Source: Ferruginibacter sp.
GTDB lineage: Bacteria > Bacteroidota > Bacteroidia > Chitinophagales > Chitinophagaceae
NCBI GenBank assembly: GCA_025357775.1
Contig: JANXOQ010000269.1
Coordinates: 1-11,131, forward strand
Direction: 5' to 3'
DNA length: 11,131 bases
In this document: piece by piece, positions 6,042 through 11,131 of the stretch
Position numbering within the stretch: the stretch's first letter is position 1
How the letters are laid out: the number at the start of each line of letters is the position of its first letter
Program-made: the position numbers and the translations under genes
The notes under the pieces: generated by a model
Seen by the model: only the letters and a program-made list of their open reading frames with translations
What the model was told of the DNA's origin: nothing
Databases searched by the model: none

Positions 6042-6602
6042 TTACCTTAAACTGTGTATATATTCATTATTCAAAAATTGCTTTTTTACTTCGTTAAGGT
6101 CATGTAAAATAGATGCATCTATTAATGTACCTCCCACTTCTATTTTAAACCCTCCAATTAATTCTTCCTTTACAGCGGTTTCTATTTCTACAGCTGTGCT
6201 TGTGCTGCTTTTAACTTTTGCTACTATACTATCCTTTAGTTCATTACTTATTGCTATAGCAGTAGTTAACTTTACTGTTTGAATTTTATTTAGTGTATTG
6301 TATTGATGTATAAAAGCTGTTACTATTTCTGGCAAGTTACTTTCTCTTGTTTTTGTAGTAAGTAAGTTTATAAATAACATAGTAAGTTTGCTTACATTGT
6401 TACCAATTACTGCATTTATTATTTTATCTTTTTTATCAGATGCTACAATAGGGCTACGCAATAATGCCACAAAATCAGCATTAGATTTTGAAATGCTTTG
6501 TAACAATTTCATATCTGCATGTACCGCATCTACTAGGCTTTGCTCTATGGCTAAATCAAGTAAACTTTTTGCGTATCGTGCAGCTAAACGAGGATTTTGC
6601 AT
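6042..6602 (-). CDS. atpH: F1Fo ATP synthase delta subunit
   Basis: 186 residues, normal for AtpH (OSCP homologue), which links the b-subunit stalk to the top of the F1 alpha/beta ring. The N-terminal helical domain starts with the typical RLAARYAKSLLDLA and includes the FVALLRSPIVASDKKDKII helix pair; the C-terminal domain ends with the family motif GGFKIEVGGTLIDASILHDL (about 150-169). The ATG at 6602 fits the family start. It is the last gene of the cluster; in most Bacteroidota atpA and atpG follow directly, but here a bidirectional terminator lies 17 bases past the stop. Confidence 0.95.
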   Translation of the reverse strand: MQNPRLAARYAKSLLDLAIEQSLVDAVHADMKLLQSISKSNADFVALLRSPIVASDKKDKIINAVIGNNVSKLTMLFINLLTTKTRESNLPEIVTAFIHQYNTLNKIQTVKLTTAIAISNELKDSIVAKVKSSTSTAVEIETAVKEELIGGFKIEVGGTLIDASILHDLNEVKKQFLNNEYIHSLR

Positions 6603-6712
6603 AATTTGCTAAGTTTGAAAATGTGCAAATGTAAAAATGTGCAAGTATACAGCTCTACAAATTCTATTTTCTATTTTCTTAAATCTTGTATCTAATTTCT
6701 AACTTTTAAAAT
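6603..6712 (-). repeat. Low-complexity atpF-atpH spacer with a direct repeat
   Basis: The spacer contains an 11-base direct repeat, AAAATGTGCAA at 6618-6628 and 6634-6644 (period 16), and a run of TCTATTTTCTATTTTCT-like units near 6662-6681. Such a long simple spacer is odd inside an ATP synthase operon. On the minus strand CAAATGTA (6626-6633) reads TACATTTG, a perfect -7 box, but its nearest TTTG is 24 bases upstream, too far to call a promoter with confidence. Confidence 0.45.
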
Positions 6713-7207
6713 TTAGTTCAACTTTATTTCTTGTGCCAATTGGTTTATAAAGTTTTCTTGCTCTGGTTTATTAGCCAATTCTCTTCTTAAAACTTTTTCA
6801 CTTACTTCTACCACAAGTTTACCTACTTGATTTTTAATATCTGTAATAGCTGCCATTTTTTGTTGTTGTATAGCAGCCTGTGCATCTACTAATATTTTGG
6901 CAGCTTGTGTTTTTGCTTCTTCTTTGGCTTCTGCTATCATTTTTTCTTTGGTAGCTTTAGCTTCCTTAATCATAATAGCTCTTTCTTCACGTGCGGCTGT
7001 AAGTAAAGCTTCGTTTTCGCCTTTTATTTGCGCTATTTCAAGCTTTACTTTTTCAGCAGATGCAATGGACTCTGCAATATTGGTTTCTCTATCGTTTAAG
7101 CCTTTTAAGATAGCTGTCCATGCATATTTTTTAAGCAAGAAAAAAACTATTAAGAAAGCTATTAATGTCCAAAAAATAAGACCGAGGTGTGGTAATAATA
7201 AATCCAT
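6713..7207 (-). CDS. atpF: F1Fo ATP synthase b subunit
   Basis: 164 residues, the usual length. Residues 5-26 form a single membrane helix (GLIFWTLIAFLIVFFLL), followed by the conserved KKYAW and LNDRE segment and a long charged Ala/Lys/Glu-rich coiled coil (about 40-140). The C-terminus (VEVSEKVLRRELANKPEQENFINQLAQEI) matches the part that binds the delta subunit. It forms the peripheral stalk, anchored beside the a subunit, that stops F1 from rotating. The ATG at 7207 gives the family-typical MDLLLPHLGLIFW start. It lies between atpE and atpH with spacers of 151 and 110 bases. Confidence 0.96.
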   Translation of the reverse strand: MDLLLPHLGLIFWTLIAFLIVFFLLKKYAWTAILKGLNDRETNIAESIASAEKVKLEIAQIKGENEALLTAAREERAIMIKEAKATKEKMIAEAKEEAKTQAAKILVDAQAAIQQQKMAAITDIKNQVGKLVVEVSEKVLRRELANKPEQENFINQLAQEIKLN

Positions 7208-7288
7208 TTAGTATTGTATTAAAATTTAATATTGGGAACAAGAAACTCTAAACTTAGTTTTTTAAAGTGTAGATACTTATGTTTAAAA

Positions 7289-7335
7289 TTTAAAAAATTT
7301 ACTGTACCCGCCGCCCTATGCTTTGGGTACAGTAA
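7289..7335 (-). terminator. Hairpin with T-run just after atpE (partial terminator or mRNA processing hairpin)
   Basis: Perfect 11-bp inverted repeat: TTACTGTACCC (7299-7309) and GGGTACAGTAA (7325-7335) around a 15-base loop. Read on the minus strand it starts 24 bases after the atpE stop and is followed by ATTTTTTAAATTTT. It has the form of a Rho-independent terminator, but atpF lies downstream on the same strand, so it more likely ends only part of the transcripts or protects the 3' end of an atpE-containing mRNA. Confidence 0.68.
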
Positions 7336-7358
7336 TGTTTTTTGTGAAAACGCTTAGC

Positions 7359-7667
<309 letters not shown>

Positions 7668-7796
7668 AGAAAACTAAATTTAAATAGATATTAAATTCAA
7701 GATAACCTAACTATGAAGTTTATAAAAAAATAAAGAACTTTCAATTATTTGAAACTAGTCTTGATACTCATATCTAAATACTTACATCCCACTACT

Positions 7797-8888
7797 TTAA
7801 ATTATAACTGCATCATGATGCCCGTCTACATCATCATGTCCACCTTCAAATGCTTGCCCTATAAATACTGCCGTAAGGTTAGTAAATATAAATGCTTGTA
7901 TAAATGCTACTAATATTTCAATAAAATATATAAAGACAGTAAAAGCAACAGATATTGGAGAAAAACCCCAACCTGCTACCTTCGTCATTGCTCCAAAAAT
8001 AAATATGAGCGAAATAAAACTTAATATAATAATATGCCCAGCTACCATATTTGCAAATAAACGAATAATAAGGGCTGCAGGTTTAATAACTAAAACACCT
8101 AATAATTCAATTGGAATTAAAATTAATTTTACAGGTATTGGCACTCCTGGAGGCCAAAAAATATGTGCCCAAAAATGAGAATTTGTACTAAATAAAATTA
8201 CAATAAGAGATAATATACCCAACACAGCGGTAAAAGCAGTATTACCAGTTACGTTTGCAGAGCCTGGTATTAAACCAAATAGATTATTAATAAGTATGAA
8301 GAAAAATACGGTTAATAAATAAGGCATGTACTTTGTCCATTTTTTGCCTAGGTTTGGTTTAGCCACATCATCTCTTACAAAAGTAATAACTGGCTCAATA
8401 GCATTTTGCCAGCCTTTAGGTGCGCTTGTAACTCCAATACCTTTTTTGTATTTATTTCCAATACCTGTCATTAGTAATACCAATAATATTAACGCTAATA
8501 ACATTTGAACCACATTTTTTGTCAATGAAAAATCGTACACCGTACTTCCATCTTCTGCTACAATATTTTTTAATGCATCAAATTTATAACCATTGTGTGC
8601 TTCTTCTCCTTCGTGCCCAAAATGACTTGATGAAAAAACAGATAAACCTTTTGTAGGCGAAAATAAAATTACTGGAAGCGGTATTGTTGCATGAAATGAA
8701 CCCGCAGTAAAAAAATGAAATTCATGGGCATCTTTTATATGCTCCATAATAATTTTGGCAGGGTCAAGCTTTTCTTCTTTATGCTCACCTTCATGTGAAG
8801 CATCTTGCGCAAATACATTTACACTAAAAATAGTTAAAAAAAAGCTGAAAGCCAATACCAATATATATTTGAAGCGTTTTGCTAGCAT
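7797..8888 (-). CDS. atpB: F1Fo ATP synthase a subunit with exported N-terminal extension
   Basis: 363 residues from the ATG at 8888, longer than the ~270 of E. coli because of an N-terminal signal sequence (LVLAFSFFLTIFSVNVFAQ) and a periplasmic segment of about 100 residues, as seen in other Bacteroidota. The membrane part carries the functional residues: essential Arg276 in ALIIRLFANMVAGH, Glu261 in PIELLGVL and Gln331 in VAFIQAFIF, with the proline-rich FWPPGVPIPVK loop. It forms the proton half-channels next to the c ring. The ends are His-rich (HEGEH, HFGHEGEEAH, GGHDDVDGHHD). A TTG at 8900 would add four residues but sits on the predicted transcription start, so ATG is preferred. First gene of the cluster; atpI/atpZ are not visible upstream. 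Confidence 0.95.
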   Translation of the reverse strand: MLAKRFKYILVLAFSFFLTIFSVNVFAQDASHEGEHKEEKLDPAKIIMEHIKDAHEFHFFTAGSFHATIPLPVILFSPTKGLSVFSSSHFGHEGEEAHNGYKFDALKNIVAEDGSTVYDFSLTKNVVQMLLALILLVLLMTGIGNKYKKGIGVTSAPKGWQNAIEPVITFVRDDVAKPNLGKKWTKYMPYLLTVFFFILINNLFGLIPGSANVTGNTAFTAVLGILSLIVILFSTNSHFWAHIFWPPGVPIPVKLILIPIELLGVLVIKPAALIIRLFANMVAGHIIILSFISLIFIFGAMTKVAGWGFSPISVAFTVFIYFIEILVAFIQAFIFTNLTAVFIGQAFEGGHDDVDGHHDAVII

Positions 8889-8908
8889 ATAAATACCCAA
8901 TTTTGGCG

Positions 8909-8916
8909 CAAAGATA
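8909..8916 (-). promoter_or_regulatory. -7 box of the ATP synthase operon promoter
   Basis: On the minus strand TATCTTTG is a perfect TAnnTTTG element, giving transcription from about base 8902 and a leader of only about 14 bases before the atpB ATG. No TTTG is present at the -33 position, so the call rests on the -7 box and position. Confidence 0.5.
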
Positions 8917-9387
8917 AGGATAGATGGGATAATAAGGAGGTTTGGACTAGAGAAAAATTGAAATTTGTTCTATAAAATTCTTTGATCATTTAAAAATTAA
9001 ATACCAAATGTTACGACTAAGAATTTAAAAAATGCCATGCTTTTTCATTATTTAAAAACTCTCTATTGATTTTTTAATTTTCTATAAATTGGAAGCATAC
9101 AAAAATCTTTTTTTGTGTTCTTCATAAACCTTGTTTTAATAAATCGATTTTAGCAATTAGGACTACCATTATGCGGAAAAAAGCGCTTTTTTTTATGGTT
9201 AAAATATTTATTTGTATTTGCTTGTAATAAATTTATCCATTTTTTATTGATTTAATTTGAGTAAAAAAATATCAATCTTTTTATTATGCTTAATCATCCG
9301 CAATGAGTGTGTGGAGAATCATACTTTAACAAATCTTTTTTATGTAAAATATTATATTTATATATCTTTTTTTTAAAACTACATATT
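8917..9387. other. Gene-free divergent spacer between atpB and the VWA gene
   Basis: About 470 A/T-rich bases with no credible frame on either strand. It holds a perfect 16-base palindrome AAAAAAGCGCTTTTTT (9177-9192), embedded in GCGG...CGC and a T-run, which might act as a weak terminator or protein site. I find no convincing promoter for the plus-strand VWA gene; TGTATTTG (9213-9220 region) resembles a -7 box but lies about 170 bases from the start and lacks a -33 partner. Confidence 0.55.
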
Positions 9388-10569
9388 ATGAAGCAAGCAT
9401 TTAAAATTACAATTGGCTTTTGTGCAATTATCAGCATTTTTGCAGCAATGGCATATAACAAACAACCAGTAAAAGCAAATATTGCAAAACAACCAATTTT
9501 ACAAAAAAGCTTGCTACAACCAAAAATACAAGTGGCCATATTATTGGATGTAAGCAGCAGTATGAATGGATTAATAGAACAAGCAAAAACACAGTTGTGG
9601 AATATGGTGAGTACAATGGGCAAAGCAAAATGTAGTGATGATGTAGCACCAAATATAGAAATTGCTTTATACGAATATGGTAGGTTTAATAACGAAGTGA
9701 AAAAGGGATATGTAAAACAGATAAATAGTTTTATAAGTGATTTAGATTCGCTTTCACAAAATTTGTTTAGTATAAAAACAGGTGTTGGTGAAGAATATTG
9801 TGGGCAAGTTATTTATACCTCTATAAATGAATTGCAATGGGAAGCAAGCACAGAAAACTATAAAGTAATTTTTATAGCGGGTAATGAAGATTTTTTACAA
9901 GGAAATTTAAAATACACTACTGCATGCAATGCTGCAATAAAAAAGGGGGTAATTGTAAATACAATTTATTGCGGAGATAAAATGCTAGGTGTACAAGAGC
10001 ATTGGAACCTTGGAGCTGAATGTGGAAATGGTAGCTATACCAACATAAACCAAAATGCAAAAGAGATAGAAATACTTACCCCTTATGATAGTGCTTTATA
10101 TGTGCTAAACGACAAACTGAATAGTACTTATATTTTTTATGGAGCTATGGGATACTCCAAAAAAGCGAAGCAAGTTCAAATGGATTATGCAAACTCCACT
10201 GTAAGTAAATCTGCTGGTATAAAAAGAATGATAGTAAAAGGTAAACAAGGATTGTATAAGAACGATGATTGGGATTTGGTAGATGCTTTAACTTATGATA
10301 AAACGGCTATAGATAAATTAGATATAAAAACGTTACCAGATAGTTTGCAAAATAAAACAAGAGCACAATTAAAAATATTGGTTGTACAAAAAAGTGCAGA
10401 TAGAATTAGCATACAAAAACAAATAGCTACAGCTAGTGCGGATAGAGAAAAATTTATAGCTACAGAAAAAGTAAAACAAGTAACAGAAAATGCTACTGCT
10501 ACATTAGAAACAGAGGTAGAGAAAATTATAAAAACACAAGCGATAAGGTTTAATATGAGGATACAATAA
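9388..10569 (+). CDS. Secreted von Willebrand factor A domain protein
   Basis: 393 residues from the ATG at 9388. Residues 1-22 form a signal peptide or N-terminal anchor (FKITIGFCAIISIFAAMA). The VWA domain begins at about 46 with IQVAILLDVSSSMNG, carrying the metal-site motif D54-x-S56-x-S58; Thr131 (KTGVGEEYCG) is a candidate third ligand, and the strand VIFIAGNEDF (160-169) occupies the position of the usual TDG motif. Five Cys remain after the signal (82, 138, 180, 195, 212), which could form disulfides. The C-terminal 100 residues are charged and helical. Function is unknown; VWA domains commonly bind protein partners through Mg2+. A frame upstream to 9307 (GTG) exists but would bury the signal peptide. 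An MFS gene follows 37 bases later. Confidence 0.82.
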   Translation: MKQAFKITIGFCAIISIFAAMAYNKQPVKANIAKQPILQKSLLQPKIQVAILLDVSSSMNGLIEQAKTQLWNMVSTMGKAKCSDDVAPNIEIALYEYGRFNNEVKKGYVKQINSFISDLDSLSQNLFSIKTGVGEEYCGQVIYTSINELQWEASTENYKVIFIAGNEDFLQGNLKYTTACNAAIKKGVIVNTIYCGDKMLGVQEHWNLGAECGNGSYTNINQNAKEIEILTPYDSALYVLNDKLNSTYIFYGAMGYSKKAKQVQMDYANSTVSKSAGIKRMIVKGKQGLYKNDDWDLVDALTYDKTAIDKLDIKTLPDSLQNKTRAQLKILVVQKSADRISIQKQIATASADREKFIATEKVKQVTENATATLETEVEKIIKTQAIRFNMRIQ

Positions 10570-10606
10570 TACATCGTAATAAAGGTAAGTTTATTATATT
10601 AGTGGT

Positions 10607-11131
10607 ATGAAAGCCATAACAAAAACCGTTTGGGTTTTATCGTTTATTAGTTTATTTACTGATATGGCAAGTGAAATGCTATATCCAATAATGCCCTTGT
10701 ATTTAAAGAGTATAGGTTTTTCTATTGTGCTTATTGGCATATTAGAAGGAGTAGTAGAAGCTGCTGCAGGCTTAAGCAAAGGCTATTTTGGAAAACTATC
10801 AGACAGCACTGGCAAGAGAATGCCGTTTATACAATTGGGATATTCATTGAGCGCACTTTCAAAACCATTAATAGCATTTTTTATTACCCCAGTATGGGTA
10901 TTTTTTGTAAGAACAATAGACAGAGTAGGTAAAGGAATACGAACAGGCGCAAGAGATGCGGTACTCTCTAGCGAAGCTACACCTGCTAGTAAAGGAAAAG
11001 TTTTTGGCTTTCACAGGTCTATGGATACTATTGGTGCAGTGCTTGGGCCACTATTTGCATTAATATTTTTACATTATTTTCCTGCAAATTATAAAATACT
11101 TTTTTTGATTTCTTTTGCGCCTGGGTTGATG
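10607..11131 (+). CDS. MFS transporter, 3' end cut by the window
   Basis: The frame runs open to the last base, giving 175 residues of an expected ~400. It starts MKAITKTVWVLSFISLFTDMASEMLYP, typical of an MFS subgroup with a SLFTDxASEMxYPxxPxYL opening in helix 1. Motif A is at 62-71 (GKLSDSTGKR) between helices 2 and 3, and the cytoplasmic-loop signature DRVGKGIRTGARDA is at 105-118, followed by a helix with HRSMDTIGAVLGPL. About five membrane helices are visible. Substrate cannot be told; related proteins are annotated as drug or solute exporters. It lies 37 bases after the VWA gene on the same strand and may be cotranscribed with it. The ATG at 10607 fits the family start. Confidence 0.88.
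   Translation, partial: MKAITKTVWVLSFISLFTDMASEMLYPIMPLYLKSIGFSIVLIGILEGVVEAAAGLSKGYFGKLSDSTGKRMPFIQLGYSLSALSKPLIAFFITPVWVFFVRTIDRVGKGIRTGARDAVLSSEATPASKGKVFGFHRSMDTIGAVLGPLFALIFLHYFPANYKILFLISFAPGLM

Noticed and set aside
6388..6612. Plus-strand open frame opposite atpH
   Set aside because: Antisense shadow of a well-matched delta subunit.
6897..7211. Plus-strand open frame opposite atpF
   Set aside because: Antisense image of the Ala/Lys/Glu coiled coil; codon pattern belongs to the minus-strand gene.
8889..8900. TTG start extending atpB by four residues
   Set aside because: It would lie at or next to the predicted transcription start from the TATCTTTG box, and the ATG at 8888 gives a proper signal peptide.
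9307..9387. GTG-started extension of the VWA protein
   Set aside because: It adds a hydrophobic, low-complexity lead before a clean signal peptide that starts at the ATG at 9388.
10594..10779. Minus-strand small frame at the start of the MFS gene
   Set aside because: Overlaps clear MFS coding sequence with conserved motifs on the plus strand.

Overview
The window reads as a low-GC (roughly 30% by eye) chromosome segment from a member of the Bacteroidota, probably a Chitinophagia- or Sphingobacteriia-like lineage. Evidence: a GldH gliding lipoprotein, a DUF6089-type outer-membrane protein, a GLPGLI-type exported protein, an ECF sigma factor with a Bacteroidota-style region 4, an ATP synthase a subunit with a long exported N-terminal region, and TAnnTTTG promoter boxes. 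Shine-Dalgarno sequences are mostly absent. No phage, IS, CRISPR or integrase signal was seen, so this looks like core chromosome.

Layout. 1-406 is an AT-rich gene-free stretch with two perfect consensus DnaA boxes facing each other (91-99 and 113-121) and an orphan terminator (203-247). On the plus strand follow yicC (407-1282), gldH (1417-1890) and a DUF6089 outer-membrane protein (2154-3008) with its own promoter and a strong terminator. A minus-strand tRNA with a CAT anticodon (3221-3297) has its own promoter and terminator. Next comes a plus-strand three-gene set: ECF sigma factor, a membrane anti-sigma-like protein overlapping it by 8 bases, and a secreted GLPGLI-like protein (3509-5969).

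A 14-bp bidirectional hairpin (5987-6025) separates this set from the convergent minus-strand ATP synthase genes, in transcription order atpB-atpE-atpF-atpH (8888 down to 6042). They encode the a, c, b and delta subunits: all of Fo plus the delta subunit that links the b stalk to F1. The genes for alpha, gamma, beta and epsilon are not here, and the cluster ends right after atpH. Spacers are unusually long, and atpE is bracketed by two hairpins each followed by a T-run, a plausible way to set the high c-subunit dose.

After a 480-base divergent spacer, a secreted von Willebrand A domain protein (9388-10569) is followed closely by an MFS transporter cut by the window end (10607-11131).

Most interesting: the paired DnaA boxes (possible replication origin or DnaA-regulated site), the hairpin-flanked atpE, and the sigma/anti-sigma/exported-protein module, whose anti-sigma-like protein carries three degenerate copies of a V-x-P-P motif in its cytoplasmic half.
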